NCBI GenBank assembly: GCA_934149275.1
Contig: CAKPEG010000003.1
Location: 92,093 to 156,092 of the forward strand
Direction of reading: 5' to 3'
Length of the DNA stretch: 64,000 nt
DNA from: an uncultured Clostridia bacterium
Lineage (GTDB): Bacteria; Bacillota; Clostridia; TANB77; CAG-508
Shown here: piece after piece, positions 41,353 through 50,425 of the stretch
How the letters are laid out: each line of letters begins with the position of its first letter
How positions within the stretch are numbered: the stretch's first letter is position 1
Program-made: the position numbers and the translations under genes
The notes under the pieces: generated by a model
The model's input: only the letters and a program-made list of their open reading frames with translations
The model's database searches: none
What the model was told of the DNA's origin: nothing

Positions 41353-43860
41353 ATGGCTTACAATTTTAAAGAAGTAGAACACAAATGGCAAAAAAAATGG
41401 GAAGAAGAAGGGACATTTAATGCAAAAACAGATTACACATTACCAAAATGGTATGGATTAATTGAGTTTCCATATCCTTCAGGACAAGGACTCCATGTTG
41501 GCCATCCTCGTAGTTACACAGCACTAGACATAATAGCAAGAAAAAAGAGAATGCAAGGATACAATGTTTTATATCCAATTGGATTTGATGCATTTGGCTT
41601 ACCAGCAGAAAATTATGCTATAAAAAACCATGTACATCCAAGAATAACAACAGAGCAAAATATAAGTCATTTTAAGCAACAATTAAAATCATTAGGATTT
41701 TCATTTGATTGGTCAAGAGAAATAAATACAACAGATCCAGAATATTATAAATGGACACAATGGATATTTATTCAATTATATAAACACGGATTAGCATACA
41801 AAACAACAATGCCAATAAACTTCTGTACAGGATGCAAAGTAGGTTTGGCAAATGAAGAAGTTGTAAACGGTGTGTGCGAAAGATGTGGAAGTCCAGTAGT
41901 TCAAAAAGAAAAATCACAATGGATGTTAAGAATAACAAAATATGCTCAAAGATTAATAGATGACTTAGCTGATGTTGATTTCTTAGATAAAATAAAAGCA
42001 CAACAAATAAATTGGATTGGAAGAAGTGAAGGAGCAGAAGTAAACTTTGAAGTAATAACAGAAGATAAAACTTCAGAAAAAGATTACTTAAGAATATACA
42101 CAACAAGACCAGATACAATGTTTGGTGCAACATATATGGTAATTTCACCAGAGCATCCATTTATTGAAAAATATGCAGATAAAATAACAAATTTAGATGA
42201 AGTAAAAGATTATCAATATAAAGCATCTTTAAAATCAGATTTTGAAAGAGCTGAATTAAATAAAGAAAAAACAGGTGTAGAAATTAAAGGAATAAAAGCA
42301 ATTAATCCATTAAGTAAAGAAAAAATTCCAATTTGGATTTCAGACTATGTATTAATTACATATGGAACAGGAGCAATAATGGCAGTTCCTGCACATGATA
42401 CAAGAGATTTCGAATTTGCTAAAAAGTTTAATTTACCTATAAAACCTGTAATAATGCCAGATACAAAAGACAATTATGAAAAAACTCAAAAAGAGTTAGA
42501 AGCTAGATTTGATTACTTGTTTGCTGGAACAGAAGCAGGAAAAGAATGCGAAATGAAGGAAGCATATACAAGTAAAGAAGACGGAATAGCTGTAAATTCA
42601 GGATTCTTAGATGGATTAAAAACAAAAGAAGCAATTAAAGCAACAATAAAATACCTAGAAGAAAATAAATTAGGTGAAAGAAAAGTAAATTACAAACTAC
42701 GTGATTGGGTATTCTCACGTCAAAGATATTGGGGAGAACCAATACCAATGGTATATTGTGAAGATTGCGGATGGGTACCAGTTCCTGAAGAAGAATTACC
42801 TTTGAAATTACCTGAAATAGAAGATTATGAACCAGGAGAAAATGGAGAATCACCACTTGCAAAACAAACAGAATGGATAAAAACAAAATGTCCACACTGC
42901 GGAAAAGATGCAAGAAGAGAAACAGATACAATGCCACAATGGGCAGGTTCATCATGGTACTATTTAAGATATATGGATCCACATAATGATAAAGAATTCG
43001 CTTCAAAAGAAGCATTGAAATATTGGTCACCAGTAGATTGGTATAATGGTGGAATGGAACATACAACATTGCACTTACTATACTCAAGATTCTGGCACAA
43101 ATTCTTATATGATATTGGAGTAGTTCCAACTAAAGAACCATACCAAAAGCGTACATCACACGGAATGATATTAGGTGGAAATGGCGAAAAGATGTCAAAA
43201 TCTAAAGGCAATGTAATAAATCCAGATGATATAGTAGAAGAATTTGGAGCAGATAGCTTTAGAGTTTATGAAATGTTTATGGGACCATTTGATCAAACAG
43301 CGCCATGGTCAATGGAAAGCATCAGAGGTTGTAGCAAATTCTTAGATAGAGTATGGGGATTACAAGACATATTAACAGAAGGAACAGAATACTCAAAAGA
43401 ATTTGAGTCAATGATGCATAAAGCAATAAAGAAAGTATCAAACGATATTGAAGAAATGAAATTTAATACATCAGTTAGTACGTTTATGACAATGGTAAAT
43501 GAATTTACAAAGGCAAAACATATTAACAAAGCAGAATATAAAACATTCTTACAATTGTTAAATCCATTTGCACCACATATGACAGAAGAAATTTGGAGTG
43601 AGTTAGGAGAAGAAAAAGAAATTTCTCAAACACCTTGGCCAACATATGACGAAGCAAAAACAATTGATGATGAAATTGAAATACCAGTACAGATAAATGG
43701 AAAATTAAAAGCAACAGTAGTTGTTGCAAAAGATGCAGACGAAGAAACAGTAACAAAAGCTGTTGAAGAAAATGAAACAATATCAAAATTAACAGAAGGA
43801 AAAACAATAATTAAGAAAATATATGTTAAAGGAAAAATCTTCAACATAGTTGTAAAATAA
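41353..43860 (+). CDS. leuS: Leucyl-tRNA synthetase
   Basis: Class I synthetase that charges tRNA-Leu and edits mischarged Val/Ile products. 835 residues from the ATG at 41353, directly after AAAGGAGG; the frame opens nine codons upstream without support. The HIGH motif is in EFPYPSGQGLHVGHPRSYTA, the zinc-like Cys pairs in CTGCKVGLANEEVVNGVCER, the CP1 editing domain around residues 220-420 (TRPDTMFGATYMVISPEHPF, AVPAHDTRDFEFAKKF), and KMSKS in GEKMSKSKGNVINPDD. The C-terminal anticodon-binding and small domains end at VKGKIFNIVVK. No T-box is visible in the short leader. Confidence 0.98.
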   Translation: MAYNFKEVEHKWQKKWEEEGTFNAKTDYTLPKWYGLIEFPYPSGQGLHVGHPRSYTALDIIARKKRMQGYNVLYPIGFDAFGLPAENYAIKNHVHPRITTEQNISHFKQQLKSLGFSFDWSREINTTDPEYYKWTQWIFIQLYKHGLAYKTTMPINFCTGCKVGLANEEVVNGVCERCGSPVVQKEKSQWMLRITKYAQRLIDDLADVDFLDKIKAQQINWIGRSEGAEVNFEVITEDKTSEKDYLRIYTTRPDTMFGATYMVISPEHPFIEKYADKITNLDEVKDYQYKASLKSDFERAELNKEKTGVEIKGIKAINPLSKEKIPIWISDYVLITYGTGAIMAVPAHDTRDFEFAKKFNLPIKPVIMPDTKDNYEKTQKELEARFDYLFAGTEAGKECEMKEAYTSKEDGIAVNSGFLDGLKTKEAIKATIKYLEENKLGERKVNYKLRDWVFSRQRYWGEPIPMVYCEDCGWVPVPEEELPLKLPEIEDYEPGENGESPLAKQTEWIKTKCPHCGKDARRETDTMPQWAGSSWYYLRYMDPHNDKEFASKEALKYWSPVDWYNGGMEHTTLHLLYSRFWHKFLYDIGVVPTKEPYQKRTSHGMILGGNGEKMSKSKGNVINPDDIVEEFGADSFRVYEMFMGPFDQTAPWSMESIRGCSKFLDRVWGLQDILTEGTEYSKEFESMMHKAIKKVSNDIEEMKFNTSVSTFMTMVNEFTKAKHINKAEYKTFLQLLNPFAPHMTEEIWSELGEEKEISQTPWPTYDEAKTIDDEIEIPVQINGKLKATVVVAKDADEETVTKAVEENETISKLTEGKTIIKKIYVKGKIFNIVVK

Positions 43861-43955
43861 TAAATAGGATAAAAAATACTTAATATACTTGCAAAATAAT
43901 AAATATAGTATAAAAAGAAAAAAATTAACAAAGTTGTAAAATAACAAGTAGTATA
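43845..43955 (+). repeat. Three imperfect copies of the leuS 3' end
   Basis: TTGTAAAATAATAAATAG at the leuS stop (43850), TTGCAAAATAATAAATATAG at 43890 and TTGTAAAATAACAAGTAG at 43933, each followed by a GTATAAA- or GATAAA-like run. They look like slippage or duplication copies of the gene end. Confidence 0.6.
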
Positions 43956-43989
43956 AATATAGAAATATCATAAGAGGTCAAAATAAAAA

Positions 43990-44028
43990 GAAAGAAGCAG
44001 CATTCAAATTACGAATGCTGCCTTTTTC
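43990..44028. terminator. Bidirectional terminator between leuS and the GNAT gene
   Basis: GCAGCATTC / GAATGCTGC stem with AAAGAA before and CCTTTTTCC after; it serves the converging leuS and GNAT transcripts. Confidence 0.85.
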
Positions 44029-44036
44029 CGTAAAAA

Positions 44037-44531
44037 TTAAATTTGCAGACTGTACACTAAAAATTCACGTTCACTATCTTTATAGTCTTCTTCTTCAGCA
44101 TGACGTGCTCCAAATTTTTGCAATATTGCGAGAGACTTGATGTTATCCGGTTCAACTTCAAATCGGAAGTCTCTAATACCGCACTTACTAATGCACTGTC
44201 TGAAGTACTCTTCTAACGCTTCTGTGATATACCGGCAAGATCTGTAATATTCAAAAACAAAAAATTCCATTAGTAAAGTATCATTACCAAATGCATAGCC
44301 ATTAATATAGCCAAGCAACTGATTTGTGGATTTGGTGAATATTCCGACAGGAATACAGTCGGTATTTGGTAGTTCATCTAAAAAGTCACAGACTTTTCCA
44401 TATGAACTACCAATCCGGAAGTATTTCTGAACCTCCTGGTCCTGAACCACACCATCTGCAAATACTGGATAATCCAGAGCGTTTAAAGGCCGACAGATCA
44501 ACCTTGCTGTAGTATAGCTTAATTGTCTCAT
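44037..44531 (-). CDS. GNAT-family N-acetyltransferase
   Basis: 164 residues from the ATG at 44531, 7 bases after AAGGAGG; the open frame extends 30 codons further without a site. Pattern of a RimJ/RimL-like GNAT: TARLICRPLNALDYPVFADG at the N-terminus, LGYINGYAFGNDTLLMEFFV (beta4), FEYYRSCRYITEALEEYFRQ (acetyl-CoA site region, with RSCRYI where Q/RxxGxG/A is usual), and VEPDNIKSLAILQKFGARHA. The weak acetyl-CoA loop makes activity uncertain. CGG arginine codons and its own promoter set it apart from its neighbours. Confidence 0.8.
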   Translation of the reverse strand: MRQLSYTTARLICRPLNALDYPVFADGVVQDQEVQKYFRIGSSYGKVCDFLDELPNTDCIPVGIFTKSTNQLLGYINGYAFGNDTLLMEFFVFEYYRSCRYITEALEEYFRQCISKCGIRDFRFEVEPDNIKSLAILQKFGARHAEEEDYKDSEREFLVYSLQI

Positions 44532-44564
44532 AGATACTACCTCCTTAAAATTTTTACGAAAAAT

Positions 44565-44593
44565 ATTATACCATAATATTAACATAATGTAAA
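44565..44593 (-). promoter_or_regulatory. Sigma-A promoter of the GNAT gene
   Basis: On the minus strand: TTTACA at 44593-44588, a 17-base spacer and TATAAT at 44570-44565. Confidence 0.65.
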
Positions 44594-44705
44594 TCACTGT
44601 TTTCATCTCATGCTTGGACACAAAAAAATGTGATAATATCTTAGGTAGAAATGAAAAAATGTCTTATACATTTCATTTTTAAAACATTATTGCAAATGAA
44701 TCACA

Positions 44706-45095
44706 TCATTGCTTTTTCATTTTAGGTTTCGAAACAAGAGCAGCAATATATCCAAAGAAAATAGCAGCTGTAATACCGCCAGCAGCAGATTTTAATCCAC
44801 CAATAAATGCACCTAAAAATCCAGATTGATGAACCTCTTGAATAACACCTTTAGATAAGTTGTAGCCAAATCCAGTCAGTGGAACAGTAGCACCACATCC
44901 AGCAAAATCAACTAAGTATTTATATATTCCAAGCCCACCTAAAATAGCACCTAACGTAACATACAAAACAAGAATTTTGGCAGGCGTTAGCTTAGTTTTG
45001 TCAATTAAAATTTGAGCAATAATACATAAAACACCACCCACAACAAAAGCTTTTAACAACATCATATAATCTAAACTATTTATAAATTCTCCCAT
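44706..45095 (-). CDS. spoVAE: Stage V sporulation protein AE
   Basis: 129 residues with about four membrane helices. VPLTGFGYNLSKGVIQEVHQ and FLGAFIGGLKSAAGGITAAI are SpoVAE signatures. With SpoVAC and SpoVAD it forms the inner-membrane channel system that loads calcium-dipicolinate into the forespore and releases it at germination. Last gene of the minus-strand spoVAC-spoVAD-spoVAE set, 19 bases after spoVAD. The reduced C-D-E set is the usual clostridial form. Confidence 0.96.
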   Translation of the reverse strand: MGEFINSLDYMMLLKAFVVGGVLCIIAQILIDKTKLTPAKILVLYVTLGAILGGLGIYKYLVDFAGCGATVPLTGFGYNLSKGVIQEVHQSGFLGAFIGGLKSAAGGITAAIFFGYIAALVSKPKMKKQ

Positions 45096-45114
45096 AAGCT
45101 ATCCTTTCATAATT

Positions 45115-46119
45115 TTATAATTCGATACTTACAGCATGAGCAATGCCAGGAATACTTTCACCTTGCTGTGTGGAAGTAGAATTCATCAAGGCACCTGTTG
45201 CTACAAGTAACATATTTTTAATTTTCTTTTCTTTAAGTTGATTAAAAAAGTAGCCAGAAAAAACAGTGCCACAACATGCACAGCCTGAACCACCTGAGTG
45301 AGTATCTTGCTTTTCTTTATCAAACATAAGAACACCACAGTCATTATAAACAGAAGAAAGTTGAAATCCCTCAGCCTTGCATAAATCCAAAACAATACCT
45401 TTTCCAATATGACCAAGATCACCTGTTATAATTGCATCATAATAAGTTGGTTTTCTACCAGTGTCCTTTAGATGAGTTAAAATAGTTGAAACTGCGGCTG
45501 GCGCCATGGCACTTCCCATGTTATTAGCATCAGTAATACCTCTATCAACAATTTTTCCAGGAGTAACATGTGTGATAAATGGACCAGTACCAGATTTTGA
45601 AAGCACAGCAGCACTACTACCAGTTACTGTCCATTGAGAAGTAGGCGGGCGTTGATTCCCAAGTTCAAGAGGAAATCTAAATTGTTTTTCAGCACTACAA
45701 AAATGACTTGAGGTTGCGGCTAAGGCGTAATTTCCAGCTCCGCCATCTAATAGCATTGAGCCAATCATCATTCCCTCAACAAAAGTAGAACATGCTCCAA
45801 AAATTCCTAAAAAGGGAATCTCAAAATCTCTAATTCCAAAGCTAGAAGAAATACATTGATTTAGTAAATCTCCAGCAAGTAAATAATCAATATCTGAAAC
45901 GGCAATATTTGACTTTCTAATAACAGTTTCGATAGCGAATTTAATCATTTTTGATTCAGATTTTTCCCAAGTTTTTTCACCAAAAAACTCATCCTGAAGA
46001 CATACATCAAAATATTTAGCAAGCGGACCATCTGCTTCTTTTTTACCAACAATGCTAGCAGTTTCAAAAATAGTTACAGGATTATCTAATTTAAAAGTTT
46101 GAGTACCAATTTTTTTCAT
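45115..46119 (-). CDS. spoVAD: Stage V sporulation protein AD
   Basis: 334 residues with a thiolase/ketoacyl synthase fold. FDVCLQDEFFGEKTWEKSES, LAGDLLNQCISSSFGIRDFE, FLGIFGACSTFVEGMMIGSM and YDAIITGDLGHIGKGIVLDL are typical. SpoVAD binds dipicolinic acid on the outer face of the inner membrane. AGGTGTTTTT precedes the ATG. Its neighbours spoVAC and spoVAE lie within 22 bases on either side, consistent with one transcript, normally under sigma-G. I could not identify a clear sigma-G promoter upstream of spoVAC. Confidence 0.97.
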   Translation of the reverse strand: MKKIGTQTFKLDNPVTIFETASIVGKKEADGPLAKYFDVCLQDEFFGEKTWEKSESKMIKFAIETVIRKSNIAVSDIDYLLAGDLLNQCISSSFGIRDFEIPFLGIFGACSTFVEGMMIGSMLLDGGAGNYALAATSSHFCSAEKQFRFPLELGNQRPPTSQWTVTGSSAAVLSKSGTGPFITHVTPGKIVDRGITDANNMGSAMAPAAVSTILTHLKDTGRKPTYYDAIITGDLGHIGKGIVLDLCKAEGFQLSSVYNDCGVLMFDKEKQDTHSGGSGCACCGTVFSGYFFNQLKEKKIKNMLLVATGALMNSTSTQQGESIPGIAHAVSIEL

Positions 46120-46140
46120 AAAAACACCTCACAAATAAAA

Positions 46141-46605
46141 TTAAACAAGCATAATCGCTTGAGTATTAAAAAGAAGATAAACAAGTCCAACAATTACAGA
46201 AGAAGAAATACCATAAACTAAAACAGGACCAGCAACTGTAAACATTTTTGCACCAACACCCATAACAAAACCTTCAGACTTATATTCCATAGCAGGTGAA
46301 ATAATTGAGTTGGCAAAGCCAGTTATAGGAATAAGAGAACCTGCTCCAGCAAATTTTCCTATTCTATTAAAAACATTTATAGCAGTTAAAAATGCACTTA
46401 AAAATATTAATGAAATAGAAACAATAGTACCAGCTAATTCGGTAGAAAAATTTCTAAAAATAAAATAATCATAAATTAATTGTCCGATAACACAAATTAA
46501 ACCACCAACCCAAAAAGCATTAAAACAATTTTTTAGTATAGGTGAGTTAGGGGATTTTTTATCGACATATTTTTGATAATCTTTATTAGTATTAATTGAA
46601 TCCAT
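46141..46605 (-). CDS. spoVAC: Stage V sporulation protein AC
   Basis: 154 residues with an N-terminal soluble stretch (NTNKDYQKYVDKKSPNSPIL) and about four membrane helices. AGSLIPITGFANSIISPAME and EYKSEGFVMGVGAKMFTVAG are the SpoVAC signature. In Bacillus SpoVAC behaves as a mechanosensitive channel in dipicolinate movement. First gene of the operon; AAAGGAGG lies before the ATG. The 196-base gap to the divergent pilus operon holds both promoters. Confidence 0.97.
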   Translation of the reverse strand: MDSINTNKDYQKYVDKKSPNSPILKNCFNAFWVGGLICVIGQLIYDYFIFRNFSTELAGTIVSISLIFLSAFLTAINVFNRIGKFAGAGSLIPITGFANSIISPAMEYKSEGFVMGVGAKMFTVAGPVLVYGISSSVIVGLVYLLFNTQAIMLV

Positions 46606-46708
46606 AAAAGCCTCCTTTTACTACATATATTTTCCAAATAAAAAAATAATATTCACAAAAGATATATTACATTACTGTTACGTTTAAGTAACACTTCTAT
46701 TAAAAATA

Positions 46709-46737
46709 TTGACTTTTGATGTCGAAATGGGTAAAAA
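46709..46737 (+). promoter_or_regulatory. Putative promoter of the type IV pilus operon
   Basis: TTGACT at 46709-46714, a 17-base spacer and TAAAAA at 46732-46737; the first gene starts at 46802 after AAAGGAG. Confidence 0.5.
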
Positions 46738-46801
46738 TATATATATAAGCGATTGCGAGAAAATCAAAAAATCTGTTTATTTACAATAAAAGGAGAATGA
46801 A

Positions 46802-48445
46802 ATGCAAAGCTGTTTAGGAGTTTATATAGAAGATAATTTAATTAAATATGCTAAAGTTCAAAAAGATAGAGACAACTTGAAAATAGAGGCTTTTGGGACA
46901 AAGTTTTATGAAAATTTACAACAAGCTATAGACCAAATAGTTGCAGAAACGAACAGCACTAAAATTCCTATTTCAATAAATGTGTCAGAAGAATACTACG
47001 ACTATTTCAGCTATTTTGCATTGTTAAATAAAAGTGCTTTAAAGAAATCAATAGATATTGATTTCGAGATGTTATGCGCCGAAAAAGGTACAAACAAAGA
47101 TGACATGGAGAGAAAAAATATTTTCGCATTAGATCAAGATGATGCACAAAAAATGAAAGCAATAAATGTATCTGTTGAAAAGAGCAATTTAGATTCCAAA
47201 AAAGCTTTGTTTGAAAAATATAATTTAGCTACAATTGAGCCATTGCCAATTGGAATAATGAATTTGGTGAAGCTAGACAATAGTACAAATGAATTGATTG
47301 TTAATATGGAAGAAAAAACTACATTAACATTCTGCGAAAACGGACAAATTGATAAAGTGGATGAAATAGAAACAAGCATAACAGAAGCTCTTAGAGACAT
47401 AAGCAAAACAGAAAATTCGCAAACAAAAGCATATGAAATATTAAAGAATACAACAATTTCATCACAAGACATGGATACAGTTCAAGATGGAAATGAGTAT
47501 ATGGATGTTATAATTCCTGTACTATTCAAAATGCTAAATGAAATAAAAGAAAAAATGAGTGAATACGGAAGACAAATAAATAAAATATACTTTACTGGAA
47601 CAGGTATTGTAATAAATAATGTCGATATGTATTTCCAAGATAGATTAAATGATATTCAATGTGATTTAGTAAAACCACCATTCCTAGATTCTCAATCATT
47701 AAAAATTGGAATCAAAGATTATATAGAGGTGAATAGTGCTATTTCTTTAGCATTATCAGGATTGCAAAGCGGAAATGAATTAAATTTTGCTACTAAAGGT
47801 GGCTTGAATCTTCAAGGACTTGAATTAACAGGACTTTCTAAAAAAAATGGGGGAAAAGTAAAATCACTTAAAGAAACAGCTGGTGAACAATTAGATGCAT
47901 TTGAAAAACTTGTTGTTAGAGTTTTAATATTAGCTATAATTTGTATAATGATGTATTCAACATTAACAAAAAGTTTATATAAGAATATGGAACAAAAAAT
48001 TAGCGATACAGAACAAAAAACAAATGATACGTCATCAGCTATTGCATCAATGGCAAAAACTAAAACAGCAGTTGAATATTTAACATCAGAATATGAATCA
48101 TTAATTTCAAAACTAAATAATGAATCACTTCAAAATGGAAAAGCTGTTTATAGAACTGATGAAATAAATAATTTCTTAACAAAATTGAAAACTATAATTC
48201 CTACTGAAGTTAAACTTGTAAGTATGGAAAATACCCAAGCAAGACATTTTGTAATTCAAGCAAGAGCAATAAAATATCAACAACTAGGATATTTTAAAGC
48301 GTTGCTTGAAACACCAACATCAGAAGGAACGTCATATAAAGCTATATTAGAAAATGTCAAAGCAAGTACAGGTATAAGATATCATGATGAATCAACAGAT
48401 GAAGACTATATATTAGTTACAATAGAAGGGGATTTAACAGAATAA
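46802..48445 (+). CDS. Type IV pilus assembly protein, PilM-PilN fusion
   Basis: 547 residues. Residues 1-330 fit the PilM actin-like fold (GVYIEDNLIKYAKVQKDRDN at the start; EKMSEYGRQINKIYFTGTGI, then ISLALSGLQSG near the end). A linker and one membrane helix (about 368-390, LVVRVLILAIICIMMYSTL) follow. Then comes a coiled-coil plus small periplasmic-type domain as in PilN (VEYLTSEYESLISKLNNESL, FLTKLKTIIPTEVKLVSMEN). PilM and PilN are separate proteins in Gram-negatives, where they form the inner-membrane alignment complex. Here they appear joined. AAAGGAG precedes the ATG; next is a PilO-like gene. Confidence 0.8.
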   Translation: MQSCLGVYIEDNLIKYAKVQKDRDNLKIEAFGTKFYENLQQAIDQIVAETNSTKIPISINVSEEYYDYFSYFALLNKSALKKSIDIDFEMLCAEKGTNKDDMERKNIFALDQDDAQKMKAINVSVEKSNLDSKKALFEKYNLATIEPLPIGIMNLVKLDNSTNELIVNMEEKTTLTFCENGQIDKVDEIETSITEALRDISKTENSQTKAYEILKNTTISSQDMDTVQDGNEYMDVIIPVLFKMLNEIKEKMSEYGRQINKIYFTGTGIVINNVDMYFQDRLNDIQCDLVKPPFLDSQSLKIGIKDYIEVNSAISLALSGLQSGNELNFATKGGLNLQGLELTGLSKKNGGKVKSLKETAGEQLDAFEKLVVRVLILAIICIMMYSTLTKSLYKNMEQKISDTEQKTNDTSSAIASMAKTKTAVEYLTSEYESLISKLNNESLQNGKAVYRTDEINNFLTKLKTIIPTEVKLVSMENTQARHFVIQARAIKYQQLGYFKALLETPTSEGTSYKAILENVKASTGIRYHDESTDEDYILVTIEGDLTE

Positions 48446-48464
48446 TTCAAAAAGGAGAAATGAA

Positions 48465-49247
48465 ATGAGAAAATTAATTCTCACAGGTATGTTAATATTT
48501 ACATTAATTTTTGGTTTTGTGTGTGTAAAAAAAGGAATAACATTTCCAGGGAAAATCTATAGTTATGCAGAACTTAAAGCAGAAAGTAATACTGTAAATA
48601 CCAAAATGGATGCACTTACAAGAATGAAATCAACAACATATGCAGCTTCAGAATCAGCATTACAAACATCTGTAAAAAAACATCTAGAAATAAAAACTAA
48701 CTATGATAAGATTTCTAGTACAAAATCAGAAGAACAAAAAGAAAAAGCATTATTAGGACAAGATTATGATATAGGCTATTTGTGGGTAAAATTAGGTAAT
48801 TATGCTTTAAAAAATAGTTGTGATTTAACATTAGAAGTATCACAAGAAAAAGATGCAACAGAAGATGATAAATATGTATTATGTGATTTGAAATTTTCAA
48901 CAACAAGTGGGTATGATGGTGTAACAAGCTTTATTGAAGAAATAGGAAGAGATTCTGAACTATCATTTATTCCAGAAAACTTAAAATTATATTCACAAAT
49001 GAAAGAAATAAATGGATTAGATGCTGAAACAGGTCAACCTGTAAAAGCAAACAAATTGATGTTAATAACAGAATTTTATAAAACGGATATTCCAATTTCA
49101 AAAGCTTCATTACTAAAAATAGAGAATCAGCAAACACTAGAAGCAGAAAAGAAAGCAGCAGAAGAAGCAGCTAAAAATAATACAACGAATACGGCAAGCA
49201 CAACAAATACAACGAGCACAACAAACACAACTAATAAATCAAATTAG
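48465..49247 (+). CDS. PilO-like type IV pilus alignment protein
   Basis: 260 residues. One N-terminal hydrophobic segment (about 5-25), a coiled-coil stretch, and a mixed domain (EVSQEKDATEDDKYVLCDLK, FSTTSGYDGVTSFIEEIGRD) that has the ferredoxin-like pattern of PilO. A low-complexity Asn/Thr/Ser tail ends the protein. Sequence identity to known PilO is not evident by eye; the call relies on topology and on its place after PilM-N. AAAAGGAG lies before the ATG. Confidence 0.65.
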   Translation: MRKLILTGMLIFTLIFGFVCVKKGITFPGKIYSYAELKAESNTVNTKMDALTRMKSTTYAASESALQTSVKKHLEIKTNYDKISSTKSEEQKEKALLGQDYDIGYLWVKLGNYALKNSCDLTLEVSQEKDATEDDKYVLCDLKFSTTSGYDGVTSFIEEIGRDSELSFIPENLKLYSQMKEINGLDAETGQPVKANKLMLITEFYKTDIPISKASLLKIENQQTLEAEKKAAEEAAKNNTTNTASTTNTTSTTNTTNKSN

Positions 49248-49264
49248 TAGAAGGAGAACAAAGA

Positions 49265-49819
49265 ATGAAAACAGTTATTAGAGAAGTCATTGCAATGATA
49301 ATTTTAATAGCAGCAATAGTATTATTAATGCTTACATTTTTCTTTGATTATATAAAAGCAGAATCAAATGAACCGCAAGCAGCAGTATATAAGATGTCAG
49401 AAAATGAAGCAAACATACTAAAAGATAGACAAAACTATATTGAATCTCAAAATAAGATAGTTCTTTCATCTGCACACAAGTTAGATGAAAGCGATTTACA
49501 ACAATATAAAGTAACAAGTCAATTGCAAACAGGGCAAAGCAATCCGTTTGATGAAGTGCCATTAACAGATATAATATATGATGCAGAAGGAAATGCATAT
49601 TATCAAGTAGTAACAACAAGAAATGAAACAAATACTACATCAACTAAGGGGTCTGTTTCAGGAATTTCATCAGGAACAGTAAAAGACGATACAAAACAAG
49701 ATAGCAATAACAATAGCAATAATAATGCTACAAATAATACGGCATATGAGCCAAACAAAGATATTACAGCTCCATCAACAAACAGTGGAAATTTAACAAA
49801 AGGAAATGGTGGAAAATAA
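49265..49819 (+). CDS. Pilus operon membrane protein, 184 aa, unknown (PilP position)
   Basis: One N-terminal membrane helix (about 8-30), an extracytoplasmic helical part, and QTGQSNPFDEVPLTDIIYDA, which recalls the short NPF/DPF segment near the N-terminus of mature PilP. The last 60 residues are Asn/Ser/Thr-rich and probably unstructured. It follows the PilO-like gene by 18 bases. PilP is usually a lipoprotein; there is no lipobox here, so I leave the function open. Confidence 0.6.
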   Translation: MKTVIREVIAMIILIAAIVLLMLTFFFDYIKAESNEPQAAVYKMSENEANILKDRQNYIESQNKIVLSSAHKLDESDLQQYKVTSQLQTGQSNPFDEVPLTDIIYDAEGNAYYQVVTTRNETNTTSTKGSVSGISSGTVKDDTKQDSNNNSNNNATNNTAYEPNKDITAPSTNSGNLTKGNGGK

Positions 49820-49884
49820 AATAGGTTATATTTAAAATATACATATATAACACAATTTTTCAAAAAATTAAGGAGGAAAAACAA

Positions 49885-50358
49885 ATGAAAAATCAAAAAG
49901 GTATAACATTAGTTGCTTTAGTTATTACAATAGTTGTATTATTAATTCTAGCTGGTGTTACAATTTCTATGGTTATGGGACCAAATGGAGTTTTAACAAA
50001 CTCACAAATCGCAAAAGAAAAATCAGCAAAAGGAACTGCAAATGATGCATTAAGTACAGCATTATCATCACTTTCAACAAACTACTATGCTAATTCAACA
50101 AATGGAACACCAATAGGAAATGTTACAACGGATAATTTAAAAGCGCAAGCACCTGAATACACATTTACTGTTGATGGTAATACAGCTGATGGTGGAAAAG
50201 TTATAACAATGAAAAAAGATAACTACACATTTAAAGCAGCTATTTCACCTCAATTAACAGTTTCAGAATTTAAAATGACAGCTGGAGCAAATGATAGTAA
50301 CAGAAATGAAACATTTAGTACTGCTGTTGTATCATCAGGAAATACTACACAACCATAA
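49885..50358 (+). CDS. Type IV prepilin (putative major pilin)
   Basis: 157 residues. Short leader MKNQKG, then the hydrophobic helix ITLVALVITIVVLLILAGVT; cleavage by a prepilin peptidase would occur after Gly6. The mature protein would have alanine at position 5 in place of the conserved Glu. The soluble domain is Thr/Ser/Asn-rich and has no cysteine. AAGGAGG precedes the ATG. A perfect hairpin follows the gene (50371-50399), which can trim transcription past the pilin. Its place at the centre of the operon suggests the main subunit; the 18398 gene is a smaller relative. Confidence 0.85.
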   Translation: MKNQKGITLVALVITIVVLLILAGVTISMVMGPNGVLTNSQIAKEKSAKGTANDALSTALSSLSTNYYANSTNGTPIGNVTTDNLKAQAPEYTFTVDGNTADGGKVITMKKDNYTFKAAISPQLTVSEFKMTAGANDSNRNETFSTAVVSSGNTTQP

Positions 50359-50370
50359 TGGAAAAATATA

Positions 50371-50400
50371 AAGCATATGCATTTTATATGCATATGCTTA
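50371..50400 (+). terminator. Hairpin after the pilin gene (partial terminator or mRNA stabiliser)
   Basis: AAGCATATGCAT and ATGCATATGCTT form a perfect 12-bp stem with a 5-base loop, followed by only ATTTTAAAA. The short T run suggests partial termination or protection of the upstream mRNA end. Confidence 0.65.
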
Positions 50401-50425
50401 TTTTAAAATACAAGAAGGAGAAAAG

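Noticed and set aside
44532..44621. 30-codon N-terminal extension of the GNAT gene
   Set aside because: It overlaps the promoter of the gene and lacks a ribosome site; the conserved domain begins right after the ATG at 44531.
46606..46708. Sigma-G promoter for the spoVA operon
   Set aside because: I looked for the sigma-G -35 and -10 patterns on the minus strand and found no convincing pair, so none is listed.
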